Origin: Pseudarthrobacter phenanthrenivorans
GTDB lineage: Bacteria > Actinomycetota > Actinomycetes > Actinomycetales > Micrococcaceae
Direction: 5' to 3'
Length of the DNA stretch: 64,000 nucleotides
Assembly: GCF_000813845.1 (NCBI RefSeq)
Contig: NZ_JWTB01000022.1
Location: 36,423-100,422 of the forward strand
Positions 27,840 through 36,255 of this stretch are shown here, in pieces. The position numbers were made by a program, and so were the translations under genes. The notes beneath the pieces were generated by a model. That model worked only from the letters and a program-made list of their open reading frames with translations. It made no database searches and had not been told where the DNA came from. Each line of letters opens with the position of its first letter. Position 1 is the first letter of the stretch.

Positions 27840-28517
27840 ATGAAACCGCCAATCCTGCTTGCCGCACTCCTGCTGTTGCCGGCCACGGTGGCGTCGCCGG
27901 GCACCGCCTTCCACTACAGGGCGTTGCCCTACGGCGCCGGCCCAGCCACCCCGGGCGCCGGCCCAGCCACCCCGGCCGTCCAGCCGCCCCTGCACGTCAA
28001 GCCTGTGCAACCGCCGGCCGCGCAAGTCCAGCCTGGGCCGACCAGCGTTGCCGGCGGTGGACTGGGCCATACGGTGTCCGGGGGCCGGCCGGCCGCCCGG
28101 CCTTCCTGGCAGTGGCCGCTGGCACCGCGGCCACCGGTGCTGCGCGGTTTCGATCCCCCGCCCAAGCCGTGGCTTAGCGGGCACCGCGGGGTGGATCTGG
28201 GCTTTGCCGGCGCCGGAGCCCAGGTTTTGTCCCCCGCCGCCGGAACAGTGAGCTTTTCGGGCGTGGTGGTGGACCGCCCGGTGATCACCATCGACCATGG
28301 CGGCGGGCTGCGGAGCAGTTTCGAACCGGTGGAAAGCACCCTCGCCGCCGGCGATGCCGTTGCGGCGGGGCAGGTCATCGGAACCGTCGTGCCGGGTCAC
28401 TGCCCGCCGGCCCAGTGCCTCCACTGGGGCGTCAGGGACGGTGAAGAGTACGTCAATCCCCTGCAGTTCGTCCTGGACCTGCGCCCGTCCATCCTGCTTC
28501 CCCTGCCGGCACCATGA
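27840..28517 (+). CDS. Secreted M23-family peptidase-like protein
   Basis: A 225-residue exported protein: signal peptide (residues ~1-19, MKPPILLAALLLLPATVASP), a Pro/Ala-rich linker with a duplicated GAGPATP unit, and an M23 domain (~95-215). The first zinc motif is intact (H115 and D119 in GHRGVDLG). The final motif reads QCLHWGV, so H195 is kept but the first His of the usual HxH is Cys193. Peptidoglycan endopeptidase activity is therefore uncertain; a cell-wall-binding role is possible. Divergent from rpsB. Confidence 0.82.
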   Translation: MKPPILLAALLLLPATVASPGTAFHYRALPYGAGPATPGAGPATPAVQPPLHVKPVQPPAAQVQPGPTSVAGGGLGHTVSGGRPAARPSWQWPLAPRPPVLRGFDPPPKPWLSGHRGVDLGFAGAGAQVLSPAAGTVSFSGVVVDRPVITIDHGGGLRSSFEPVESTLAAGDAVAAGQVIGTVVPGHCPPAQCLHWGVRDGEEYVNPLQFVLDLRPSILLPLPAP

Positions 28518-28572
28518 ATCGAGCCGCAGGGTGGCGGCTGAGATTAGGGTGGAGGCTGAGGTCAGGGTGCGG

Positions 28573-29763
28573 CTAGACGATGGCCGAGATGCCGGTGATG
28601 GCCCGGCCGGTGACCAGGGTGTTGATTTCGGCGGTGCCCTCGTAGGAGTAGATGGCCTCGGCGTCGGCGAAGATCTTGGCCATCTCATAGTCGGTCACGA
28701 TGCCGTTGCCGCCCAGGATGCCGCGGCCGAGCGCCACGCTCTCGCGCATGCGTGCCGTGGCGAAGGCCTTCGCCAGTGCCGACTGTTCATCCTTGGCGGC
28801 GTCCCCGTCCTCCAGCTGGGAAAGCCTGACCATCATGCCCATGGAGCTGACGGTGTTGCCGAGGATCCGGACCAGCTGGTCCTGGATGAGCTGGAAGGAA
28901 GCGAGCGGGCGGCCGAACTGCAGGCGCTCCACGGCGTAGCGGCGGGCAACGTCGAACGCGGCCAGCTGGAGTCCAACAGCCTGCCAGGCGACGGCCAGCC
29001 GGGTGACCTTGAGGACCTTGTTGACGTCGCGGAAGCTGTTGGCGTTTGCGAGCTTGAAGTGGTCCGGGACCGCCACGTCCGCCAGGACAATGTCTGCGTT
29101 CTGGACGGTCCGCAGCGAGATCTTGTTTTCGATCTTTGCGGCGCTGAACCCGGGCAGCGAGGTGTCCACCATGAAGCCCTTGACCTGGTTGTCGGCCACA
29201 TCCCGGGCGTACACCACCACCCAGTCAGCGAAGGTCGCGTTGCCGATCCAGCGCTTGGCCCCGTTGAGGATCCAGGTATCGCCTTCTTTACGTGCGGTGG
29301 TGCGCGTTCCGCCGGCAACATCGCTGCCGCCCAGCGGCTCGGTCAGGCCGAACGCACCGATCTTTTTCAGCGCATAAATGTCAGGGAGCCACTCGTCCTT
29401 CTGCTCCTGCGACGCCAGCAGTTCGATGGACCCTGTGAAGAGCCCGTCGTGCACACCCAGGAACGTGGCGATCGAAGCGTCTGCCCGCGTCACTTCTGCA
29501 TGCAGCATGCCGGCGAAGAGGTTGGAGTACCCCTGGCGGCGCACGGGGCTGACCAGGTCCAGGCCGGCGAGCTTCGGCACCAGGTCCATGGGGAATTCGC
29601 CGCGGTTCCAGCAGTCGACCGCCAGCGGCCTGACCTCGCGCGCCAGGAAGTCGCGGACCTCGGCCAGGCGGTCCTGCTCTTTTCCGGACAGAAGCTGCTC
29701 GAAGGCGAAGAAGTCGCCGTCGGCGTAGGGAAGCTCGTGGGGTCCGGATGCAGAGGGAGCCAT
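28573..29763 (-). CDS. Acyl-CoA dehydrogenase, glutaryl-CoA dehydrogenase-like
   Basis: A 396-residue acyl-CoA dehydrogenase. Signatures are GAFGLTEPLGGSDVAGG, the FAD/substrate helices GRPLASFQLIQDQL and GILGGNGIVTDYEMAKIF, and the terminal catalytic segment YSYEGTAEINTLVTGRAITG. The pattern is closest to the glutaryl-CoA dehydrogenase branch. GAAGG lies 5 nt before the ATG. A 28-bp palindrome stands 49-76 bp upstream, so the gene is probably under a dedicated repressor. It is not part of an obvious operon. Exact substrate unknown. Confidence 0.85.
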   Translation of the reverse strand: MAPSASGPHELPYADGDFFAFEQLLSGKEQDRLAEVRDFLAREVRPLAVDCWNRGEFPMDLVPKLAGLDLVSPVRRQGYSNLFAGMLHAEVTRADASIATFLGVHDGLFTGSIELLASQEQKDEWLPDIYALKKIGAFGLTEPLGGSDVAGGTRTTARKEGDTWILNGAKRWIGNATFADWVVVYARDVADNQVKGFMVDTSLPGFSAAKIENKISLRTVQNADIVLADVAVPDHFKLANANSFRDVNKVLKVTRLAVAWQAVGLQLAAFDVARRYAVERLQFGRPLASFQLIQDQLVRILGNTVSSMGMMVRLSQLEDGDAAKDEQSALAKAFATARMRESVALGRGILGGNGIVTDYEMAKIFADAEAIYSYEGTAEINTLVTGRAITGISAIV

Positions 29764-29811
29764 GGGTACCTTCTTCGATGATCAGCGTTGACCATGCCGC
29801 CAAGCGGAGCA

Positions 29812-29839
29812 CGGTATGTTACTGACCAGTAACATACCG
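29812..29839. promoter_or_regulatory. 28-bp palindromic operator
   Basis: CGGTATGTTACTG and CAGTAACATACCG are perfect 13-bp arms around a 2-bp centre (AC). It lies 49 bp upstream of the acyl-CoA dehydrogenase start. The TTACTGACCAGTAA core looks like a TetR-family fatty-acid/acyl-CoA regulator site. Confidence 0.7.
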
Positions 29840-29908
29840 CAGGGCGGGGGTTAAACCAAGGCAACCGCGGCCAACGTGGATCGTTGGCCGCGGTTTGTCG
29901 GATGGCGG

Positions 29909-29982
29909 TAGGGCTACTCGGACTTGAACCGAGGACCTTAGGATTATGAGTCCCGCGCTCTAACCAGCTGAGCTATAGCCCC
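29909..29982 (-). tRNA. tRNA with CAU anticodon (probably Ile2, else elongator Met)
   Basis: A 74-nt cloverleaf fits: acceptor GGGGCTA with TAGCCCT (G-U at pair 1-72), D arm GCTC...GAGC, anticodon loop CTCATAA, variable loop AGGTC, T arm CTCGG-TTCAAGT-CCGAG, discriminator A. CCA is not encoded. The anticodon is CAU. The acceptor start GGGGCTATAGCTCAG resembles isoleucine tRNAs, suggesting the lysidine-modified AUA reader, but elongator Met cannot be ruled out. One anticodon-stem pair (27-43) is C-A. Confidence 0.85.
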
Positions 29983-30056
29983 CAAGCCCCGGGAGCCTGT
30001 GGTCAATCGACACGCTCCGGCAGGGCAGAAACACTCTAGCAAACCCGGGAACGGGA

Positions 30057-31253
30057 TCAGACCACCTTGTCGTCGTAGGTGGCGCCCCGGTACAGGTCCT
30101 CGAAGGTCTGGAGCGTTCCCTGGATGCTGTGGGGCTCCACCATTTGCCGGCTGGCGCGGCCCATGGCGCGCTGCTCTTCCTTGGGCAGCTCCAGAACCTG
30201 GGTGATTTTCTTGGCCAGGTCGTCGCTGTCGTTGGGCGTGAAGAGGTACCCGTTCTCACCGTCGCGCACCAGGTGCGGCAGCGCCATGGCGTCCGCCAGG
30301 ACCACCGGAGTGGAGGCGGACATCGCCTCCAGGGTCACCAGGGACTGAAGTTCGGCCGTTCCCGGCATGCAGAACAGGTCGGCGCGGATGTACGCCTTGC
30401 GCAGGTCTTCGTCGCTGGCGAGGCCCAGGAACTTCACCCGGCTACCCAGGCCGAGCCGCCGCACCAGGTCCTCCAGGGCGGGACGCACCTCGCCGCCGCC
30501 AACCACCTCCAGGTGCACGTTCAGCTCCGGCGGGGTCTTGCCGATGGCCTCGATGAGCACATCGACGTGCTTTTCCTCGGCGAGGCGTCCGGCGAACAGG
30601 ACGGTGGGGTGCGCGTGGGGCTCGATGTGCTCACCGGGCTTGGGTTCGTACGCAGCGGAGTCGATGCCGTTGGACAGGGGCAGGACCTTGCGCAGGAAGG
30701 CGTGCTCGTGCATGGCACGGGCGGCAAGCGGGGTGGGGGTGGTGACGACGTCGGCCTGGCCCATGACCTTGCCCATGTCCTTCCAGGAGACACGGCCAAT
30801 GATGTCTTTGAACCACTGCGGGAACGGCAGGAAGGGGTTCAGGTTCTCCGGCATGAAGTGGTTGGTGGCGATAATCCGGACCCCGCGCTTCACCGCCTCG
30901 TAGAGTACGTGCTCGCCAATCATGTAGTGGCTCTGGATGTGCACGACGTCAGGCTTCACCCGGTCGAAGAGGAGGCTGATTTCCTTCTTGATTTCCCAGG
31001 GGAAGCAGATGCGGAAGGTTTCGTGGGTGAAGGCCCGGTGGGACCGCAGCCGGTGCACGGTTGCTTCCTCGCGGAACTCGGTGAAGCTCTTTCCCTTGCT
31101 GTCGCGGGAAGCCAGGACATGGACGTTGTGGCCCCGGGCAGTCATGCCCTTGGCCAGCCGGTATCCGAACTGGGCCGCGCCGTTCACGTCCGGCGGATAG
31201 GTATCGGCGGCGATGAGGATGGTCAGGGGGCGCTGGTCGGCTGGCGTGGTCAT
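30057..31253 (-). CDS. GT4-family glycosyltransferase
   Basis: A 398-residue GT-B fold enzyme. N-terminal domain has ADTYPPDVNGAAQFGYRLAKGM and PDVVHIQSHY; the C-terminal domain has VLFAGRLAEEKHVDVLIEA, the donor-site loop PGTAELQSLVTLEAMS (E-x7-E) and DGENGYLF. This is the pattern of glycolipid mannosyl/glucosyltransferases. It may build glyco-diacylglycerols or mannosides; the nearby phosphatidyltransferase gene is compatible with a lipid role, but the acceptor is unknown. AGGAG lies 8 nt before the ATG. Confidence 0.85.
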   Translation of the reverse strand: MTTPADQRPLTILIAADTYPPDVNGAAQFGYRLAKGMTARGHNVHVLASRDSKGKSFTEFREEATVHRLRSHRAFTHETFRICFPWEIKKEISLLFDRVKPDVVHIQSHYMIGEHVLYEAVKRGVRIIATNHFMPENLNPFLPFPQWFKDIIGRVSWKDMGKVMGQADVVTTPTPLAARAMHEHAFLRKVLPLSNGIDSAAYEPKPGEHIEPHAHPTVLFAGRLAEEKHVDVLIEAIGKTPPELNVHLEVVGGGEVRPALEDLVRRLGLGSRVKFLGLASDEDLRKAYIRADLFCMPGTAELQSLVTLEAMSASTPVVLADAMALPHLVRDGENGYLFTPNDSDDLAKKITQVLELPKEEQRAMGRASRQMVEPHSIQGTLQTFEDLYRGATYDDKVV

Positions 31254-31365
31254 GTGGAGTACTCCTGATGGTCACGGTGCGGGCAGCGTGGAACTGACAG
31301 CACGGTTGGCCGCCGGCTTGGTTGGTTTGCGGCCTCGTGGGGTTGCTTGGGTGTGCGGAAATCGG

Positions 31366-32274
31366 TTAGTGGGTGGGCCTGCCGGCGGCCTTCCGCGCGT
31401 CCTTCCTGCGCTTGGTGACCTCCGGGTGGTGCCGGGAAAGTGCGATAACCCCAACGATAGCAAGGCAGGCAGCCGTTCCCATCGCAACCGCCATGACGGC
31501 TTGGACGTCGGGGCGAAGTTCGCCCAGGATGATGATCCCGATCGCGATGCCCACCATGGGGTCGATGACCGTGAGGCCGGCGATCACCAGGTCCGGCGGT
31601 CCCGTGGAGTAGGCGCTCTGCACGAACCAGGATCCAAGCCCACCGGCGGCGATGATGGCCACCACCGAATACCACTGCACGTTCAGCAGGAAGAGTCCGT
31701 TCGGGTCCAGCAGGTGCTTGCCGATGATCCGGGTGAGGACCGCGACGAAACCAAACAGGATACCGGCGCCGAGAATGTACACAAACGCATTCATCCGGTG
31801 CCTGAAAGTTACGGCCAGGGTGCCGAACAGCCCCACCGCCAACGCGAGCAGCAGCACGATGGTCAGTTCATCCTCCAGGCTGACGTGGTGGCTCTCCTGG
31901 GTCACATTGACGGCGAGGAGGACGAACAGCGCGGAGCCGGTGACGCATGCAGCGATGGACACGGCGGTGGCACGGTTGATGGTCAGGTCCTGGTCCCTGG
32001 CATTGACCACGGTGGTAATCACGAGGGCGATGGCGCCGATCGGCTGGACCACCGTCAGCGGGGCGGACACCAATGCCACGGCGTTCATGGCCATTCCGGT
32101 GCACAGCAGCAGGAGCCCGAACATCCACCGGGGATTGCGCAGCAGGCGCAGGAAACCGTTGGAGCTCAGGGCGAGTCCGCCGGTATCCGCTTTGACGGCG
32201 CTGCCCTGGCGCTGGGCGCCCAGGGCAAGGCAGAACGCGCCAAGTACCGCCAGGCCGACGGCAAGCCAGACCAT
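31366..32274 (-). CDS. DMT-type (EamA/NIPA-like) membrane transporter
   Basis: A 302-residue protein with about nine or ten membrane segments. The start VWLAVGLAVLGAFCLALGAQRQG, VSAPLTVVQPIGAIALVITTVVNAR and the later PPDLVIAGLTVIDPMVGIAIGI match DMT-superfamily proteins of the magnesium-transporter NIPA-like branch. Start overlaps the preceding phosphatidyltransferase stop by one base (TGATG). Substrate unknown. Confidence 0.8.
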   Translation of the reverse strand: MVWLAVGLAVLGAFCLALGAQRQGSAVKADTGGLALSSNGFLRLLRNPRWMFGLLLLCTGMAMNAVALVSAPLTVVQPIGAIALVITTVVNARDQDLTINRATAVSIAACVTGSALFVLLAVNVTQESHHVSLEDELTIVLLLALAVGLFGTLAVTFRHRMNAFVYILGAGILFGFVAVLTRIIGKHLLDPNGLFLLNVQWYSVVAIIAAGGLGSWFVQSAYSTGPPDLVIAGLTVIDPMVGIAIGIIILGELRPDVQAVMAVAMGTAACLAIVGVIALSRHHPEVTKRRKDARKAAGRPTH

Positions 32275-32897
32275 CAGCCCTGCCCGCCGTTGTGCTGTTT
32301 CTGTTCCCTGCCTTTGCGCAGGATGGCCCAGAAGTAGTTGTAGGCGGCGATCCAGTGCCCAACCAGGCCAAGGCCCAGCACCACCCAGGCGGCGGCGAAG
32401 AGCTGGTCCGAGGCGCCGGTGTCCAGGCGGGAGAGGACCAGCAGCGGCGTACCAAGGAGGAGCAGCCCGGTCCTGACCTTGCCCACAACGCTGACGGGCA
32501 GGTCGGGGTGGCCGCGGAAGAAGGAAAGCGTCAGGACCAACAGGACGGCGTCCGGCACCACAAGCGCGGCCAGGTACAGCCAATGCACGACGCCGGCAAT
32601 CACCAGGGTGGCGGCCACGGCCAGCAGGGCCAGCCGGTCGGCGATGGGGTCAAGGACCCTGCCGAGCTTGGAGGCCTGGTCGAACCGGCGGGCAATGTAG
32701 CCGTCGATCCAGTCAGTTCCGGCCATCACGGCCAGGACGATGACCCCGGCGCCGTACTCGTGCCGGGCAAGGACCAGCCACATGAACAGCGGGACCCCCA
32801 TGAACCGCACCACGGTCAGCAGGTTGGGGATGGTGAACACGGCGTCGTGGTCCACCTGGGGACGGCCGGGGCGGGCGCCTGCACCAATGAACTTCAC
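32274..32897 (-). CDS. CDP-alcohol phosphatidyltransferase
   Basis: A 207-residue membrane enzyme with the complete family motif D-x2-D-G-x2-A-R-x8-G-x3-D-x3-D, seen as DWIDGYIARRFDQASKLG followed by RVLDPIAD (about residues 58-83). It begins LLTVVRFMGVPLFMWLVLAR after a short N-terminus. It would join a CDP-activated lipid with an alcohol such as glycerol phosphate or inositol phosphate; PgsA-like or PIP-synthase-like roles are both possible. GTG start with a long purine-rich ribosome-binding site. The transporter gene overlaps its stop. Confidence 0.87.
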   Translation of the reverse strand: MKFIGAGARPGRPQVDHDAVFTIPNLLTVVRFMGVPLFMWLVLARHEYGAGVIVLAVMAGTDWIDGYIARRFDQASKLGRVLDPIADRLALLAVAATLVIAGVVHWLYLAALVVPDAVLLVLTLSFFRGHPDLPVSVVGKVRTGLLLLGTPLLVLSRLDTGASDQLFAAAWVVLGLGLVGHWIAAYNYFWAILRKGREQKQHNGGQG

Positions 32898-32970
32898 CCG
32901 TCCCCCTCTCCTTCCTGCCGCGCCGCAGCGCAGTGTTTCGGTTGTGTCGTGTGGTCCGCCGGACCGGGTC

Positions 32971-33822
32971 CTAGCTGGAGCGGAACAGCTTCCGGAGGAG
33001 GACCACCAGGACGGTTCCGGCCGCCACGAAGGCTGCCAGCGGCTTCCAGCGCCGCGGCAGGTCTGCGGACCCGGTCAGGGCGGCGAGCCGTTGTCCTGCC
33101 GCGTCCACGCCGCGCCGTGCCACGACCTGGCCTTCACGTACCCTGACCTGCGCCGCGGCCAGCAGGTAGCGGGCCTGGGTCTTGACGTCCAGCTCCGTGC
33201 CGAGTTCGTCGCGGACCTCGGCAAGGTGGTGGCGGCGCTGGCTCAGGCGGCGGACCAGTTCGGGTTCGGACGCATGCGGGAATTCCTGGTCGTGCTCGGC
33301 GGCCTTGGCTTGCTTCTCGGCCTTGGCCTTGGCTGCTTCAGCGTCCTTCCGGGCCTTGGCTGCCTTGCCTTCGGGGCTTTCGGGATCCAGGACTGCAGGG
33401 TTGAAGGCGGAGCCTTCCTTGGCCACGCCGATATCGTGCCGGATGCCGCGGATGGTTTCTTCGGGCATGAGCGGCATGGCTTTCTTGAACCTTGCCATGC
33501 CAACCAGTCCGCCGATCAGGGCGATGATGAGGAAGGCCGCAGAGACCAGGAGGGCCGCCAGCCATGCGGGCATGATGGTGGCCAGGCCCATGATCGCTGC
33601 GACGATCAGGCCAACCACCAGGAATGCCAGGAACAGAAGCGCGACGGCGAAGAAGGCGGCAGCCACCCCCACCTGGATTCCCTTGCGCTTGAGTTCAATT
33701 TTGGCGAAGGCGATCTCGTCGTTGAGCTGGCGGGGCGCCAACCGGAAGAGGAGTCTTGCCGTCCCGGGCAGTGCACTGATACGCAATCCCGGGCTGGTAC
33801 GCCCGCTGTGACGTCCGCTCAT
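32971..33822 (-). CDS. Holin-X (PF07332-type) membrane protein with DUF3618-like tail
   Basis: A 283-residue fusion. The N-terminal part (residues 22-125) has LFRLAPRQLNDEIAFAKIELKRKG and two membrane helices as in Actinobacteria holin-X proteins. A charged Ala/Lys coiled-coil (EGKAAKARKDAEAAKAKAEKQ, ~151-171) leads to a DUF3618-like segment (RRHHLAEVRDELGTELDVKT) and a C-terminal membrane helix ending FRSS. Despite the name there is no prophage here; these proteins are probably envelope proteins. Function unknown. Confidence 0.75.
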   Translation of the reverse strand: MSGRHSGRTSPGLRISALPGTARLLFRLAPRQLNDEIAFAKIELKRKGIQVGVAAAFFAVALLFLAFLVVGLIVAAIMGLATIMPAWLAALLVSAAFLIIALIGGLVGMARFKKAMPLMPEETIRGIRHDIGVAKEGSAFNPAVLDPESPEGKAAKARKDAEAAKAKAEKQAKAAEHDQEFPHASEPELVRRLSQRRHHLAEVRDELGTELDVKTQARYLLAAAQVRVREGQVVARRGVDAAGQRLAALTGSADLPRRWKPLAAFVAAGTVLVVLLRKLFRSS

Positions 33823-34002
33823 CGGTTCCGCCTTACTGGTTTCATGGGTCCATACTGCTTCCGTTCGCTGCGGAAATGTGCAGCCGCACAGTCCACGCCA
33901 CCCAAACTACCATTGAGGTTCTGGGCGGACTTGGGGGCTTGCCGGACGGCGCGGCCTACAACGCTGCAAAAACAGCGGCGGCCCGGCCTAGGATTGTTCT
34001 CC

Positions 34003-35226
34003 GTGACCACTCCCCCCAATCCGGGCGACCTACTGAGCCGGCGCCGGAAGCTCCTGTACATCCTCCTCCTGGGCGCACTGACGGCCCTCGGTCCGTTCAC
34101 CATCGACCTGTACCTGCCGGCATTCCCTGCCCTGGAGGCAAGCCTGGGGGTGACGGAGGCCCAGGTCCAGCTGACCCTCGCCGGGACCACGGTCGGATTT
34201 GCGTTCGGCCAGCTGGTGGTGGGGCCCTTCAGCGACAAGTTCGGCCGGCGGACCCCGCTGATCCTTGCCACGGCACTGCACATCGCCGCTTCCCTGGGCG
34301 CCGCCCTGTCCGCGGACATCACCACGCTGGGGATCTTCCGCGTACTGATGGGCGTAGGCGCGGCCGGCGGGGGCGTGGTGGCCATGGCCATGGTGCGGGA
34401 CCTGTTTTCCGGCTACGCCATGGTGCGGATGTTCTCGCGGATGTCGCTGGTCAACGGACTCGCTCCCATCCTGGCCCCCGTTATCGGTTCGCAGCTGCTG
34501 CTGGTCATGCCGTGGCCCGGCATTTTCGTGTTCCTGGCCTCCTACGGGACCCTGGTGATCGTCGCGGCCCTGGTCCTGGTGCGCGAGACCCTGCCGCCGG
34601 AAAAGCGCGGGAAGAGCGGCATGACGGCCGGGCAGCGCTACAAGGCGCTGTTCAGCGACCGGATTTTCGTGGGCCTGCTCATGGTGGCGGGCTTCAATTT
34701 CGGCGGCCTTTTCACCTACCTGTCGGCCTCGCCCTTCCTCTTCCAGGACGTGTTCGGCTTCTCGGCCCAGCAGTACGGGCTGCTGTTCGGCATCAATTCG
34801 CTGGGGATCGTGGCCGGCGTCCAGACCAGTTCGCGGCTGATCAGGATCGTCCCGCCGCAGTGGATCCTGGCCGGCGCCACGGCCTGGATGTTCCTGATGG
34901 CGTTGCTGATTGTGGTCTTTGACAGGGCGGGGCTGGGGCTCTGGGGCGTGATGGTCCCGCTGTGGTTCTACATCATGGGCACCGGCTTCATGTTCCCCTG
35001 CGTGCAGGTGCTGGCCCTGGCCAGCCATGCGGCCCAGGCAGGCACCGCGGCCTCCCTGCTGGGGGCGGCCACGTTCCTCATGGCCGGGCTGATCTCGCCC
35101 GTGGTGGGCTGGCTCGGCATCACCAGCGCAGCGCCGATGGGCGCGGTGCAGGCGGCCTGTATCCTGCTGGCGATTGCAGCCCTGTGGCTGGTGGTCCGGC
35201 CACGCACGGTTCCGTCGATCCACTGA
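34003..35226 (+). CDS. Bcr/CflA-family MFS drug efflux protein
   Basis: A 407-residue, 12-helix MFS exporter. It shows GPFTIDLYLPAFPALE in helix 1, the loop motif GPFSDKFGRRTPL, and MGVGAAGGGVVAMAMVRDLF in the Bcr/CflA style. The open frame runs ~420 codons upstream but that part is unrelated; GTG at 34003 is the start, with TAGGAT 8 nt before it and no ribosome-binding site, consistent with a leaderless transcript. Likely exports small lipophilic compounds; substrate unknown. Confidence 0.88.
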   Translation: MTTPPNPGDLLSRRRKLLYILLLGALTALGPFTIDLYLPAFPALEASLGVTEAQVQLTLAGTTVGFAFGQLVVGPFSDKFGRRTPLILATALHIAASLGAALSADITTLGIFRVLMGVGAAGGGVVAMAMVRDLFSGYAMVRMFSRMSLVNGLAPILAPVIGSQLLLVMPWPGIFVFLASYGTLVIVAALVLVRETLPPEKRGKSGMTAGQRYKALFSDRIFVGLLMVAGFNFGGLFTYLSASPFLFQDVFGFSAQQYGLLFGINSLGIVAGVQTSSRLIRIVPPQWILAGATAWMFLMALLIVVFDRAGLGLWGVMVPLWFYIMGTGFMFPCVQVLALASHAAQAGTAASLLGAATFLMAGLISPVVGWLGITSAAPMGAVQAACILLAIAALWLVVRPRTVPSIH

Positions 35227-35288
35227 CCCGGCGATCCACTCACCCGCCCATCAACCGACCCGGCGATCCACTCACCCACCCATCCATC
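35225..35288. repeat. Two 32-bp direct repeats
   Basis: Two copies starting at 35225 and 35257 share GACCCGGCGATCCACTCACC and then diverge. They fill the short spacer between the efflux gene stop and the next small gene. Confidence 0.8.
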
Positions 35289-35309
35289 CGCCACACCGAA
35301 AGGCCGCCC

Positions 35310-35489
35310 ATGAGCCGCAGACCGCACCGCAACGGAAGGGGGCTTTTCCTGGGCGCCGTGCTTGGCGCCGTCGTCGGCTATTTTGCCGGCCGGGCCCTGG
35401 GCAACCCCGCCTGGGGCATCATCCTGGGGTCCCTGGCGGGCGCCGCCATCCTGTACCGGATCAACCCGGGGCCGCCAAACCGCCGCTGA
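35310..35489 (+). CDS. Small glycine-zipper-like membrane protein
   Basis: A 59-residue protein: basic start (SRRPHRNGRG), then two short hydrophobic segments rich in Gly and Ala (LFLGAVLGAVVGYFAGRALG and WGIILGSLAGAAILY). Such small zipper proteins are common and have no assigned function. GAAAGG lies 7 nt before the ATG. Follows the efflux gene, possibly on the same transcript. Confidence 0.65.
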   Translation: MSRRPHRNGRGLFLGAVLGAVVGYFAGRALGNPAWGIILGSLAGAAILYRINPGPPNRR

Positions 35490-35565
35490 CCGGGTGCCGG
35501 CCGGATATCCCGGACCGGCACTGTTGTCCCTGCCCTCCGGCTCCCTCCCGCGATAAAATGATCCC

Positions 35566-35973
35566 GTGTCCAGCTGGCAGAACCAACCGCCACTTCCGGC
35601 CACATGGCAACGGTGCGACGCCAGGATCCTGCCACTGTGGTGGGAGCGGCTGTGCGCGCAGGCGGGACAGCAGTCGGCGGCGCTGTATGCGGCCGGGCTG
35701 TTCACGGAAGACCGGCGCCGGCCCATTGCCCAGTGGTTCAATCCCGCGTTCAACGCCGCCCTGCTGGTGGCACCGGAGACGTCCCCGGAGTGGCCCGTGC
35801 AGCGCTTCGGAATCTTCTACGCCCCGCCGGACACCGGCTTTGTCCGGATCCATTCCGCGCCGCACGAATGGAGTCCACGCGAGCCCCGGAAGTCACCCAC
35901 CGAAAAGGAAGCCTTCCAGGCAGCCATCGCCGAGGCCGAACGGTTCCTTCAGGTGGAAATGGACTTCGTCTAG
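35566..35973 (+). CDS. Hypothetical cytoplasmic protein
   Basis: A 135-residue soluble protein, rich in Trp (about seven) and Pro, with WQRCDARILPLWWERLCAQAG near the start and RFGIFYAPPDTGFVRIH in the middle. Not recognised. GTG start with TAAAAT 6 nt upstream and no ribosome-binding site: a clear leaderless arrangement. It converges on the tRNA-Asn pair. Confidence 0.6.
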   Translation: MSSWQNQPPLPATWQRCDARILPLWWERLCAQAGQQSAALYAAGLFTEDRRRPIAQWFNPAFNAALLVAPETSPEWPVQRFGIFYAPPDTGFVRIHSAPHEWSPREPRKSPTEKEAFQAAIAEAERFLQVEMDFV

Positions 35974-36012
35974 GACACCGCCCGCCCTTCCGGCTTCCCA
36001 CCCCGCAGATAG

Positions 36013-36050
36013 AAAAATCCCCGTTCCTCCAACCGGAGGAACGGGGATTT
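36013..36050 (-). terminator. Terminator after tRNA-Asn copy 1
   Basis: On the minus strand AAATCCCCGTTCCTCC and GGAGGAACGGGGATTTTT form a ~16-bp stem around GGTT, ending in five T. It lies 9 bp after the tRNA. Confidence 0.85.
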
Positions 36051-36059
36051 CCTGTAGTG

Positions 36060-36132
36060 CTCCTCCTGCTGGACTTGAACCAGCAACCCTTCGATTAACA
36101 GTCGAATGCTCTGCCAATTGAGCTAAGGAGGA
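36060..36132 (-). tRNA. tRNA-Asn(GUU), copy 1
   Basis: 73-nt cloverleaf: acceptor TCCTCCT with AGGAGGA, anticodon loop CTGTTAA (anticodon GTT), T arm GCTGG-TTCAAGT-CCAGC, discriminator G. CCA is not encoded. Identical to the copy at 36256-36328. Confidence 0.97.
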
Positions 36133-36216
36133 ATGAAGCAGGTATGACATTAGCAAAGGATTCCGGCCGAAGGGAAATCGGCTGTTTTCCGCGCCCAAAC
36201 ACCCCTGCCGGTAACC

Positions 36217-36250
36217 AAAAATCCCCGTTCCGGAGACCGGAACGGGGATT
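36217..36250 (-). terminator. Terminator after tRNA-Asn copy 2
   Basis: On the minus strand AATCCCCGTTCCGG and CCGGAACGGGGATTTTT form a ~14-bp stem with a short TCT-type loop and a T run. Its stem is related in sequence to the terminator after copy 1 but with different apex bases. Confidence 0.85.
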
Positions 36251-36255
36251 GGAAG

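Noticed and set aside
32971..33822. Prophage remnant signalled by a holin-like gene
   Set aside because: Holin-X proteins are common chromosomal genes in actinobacteria and no other phage genes are nearby.
32740..34002. 420-codon N-terminal extension of the Bcr/CflA gene
   Set aside because: It lies opposite the phosphatidyltransferase and holin-X genes and shows no homology; the MFS protein begins at the GTG at 34003.
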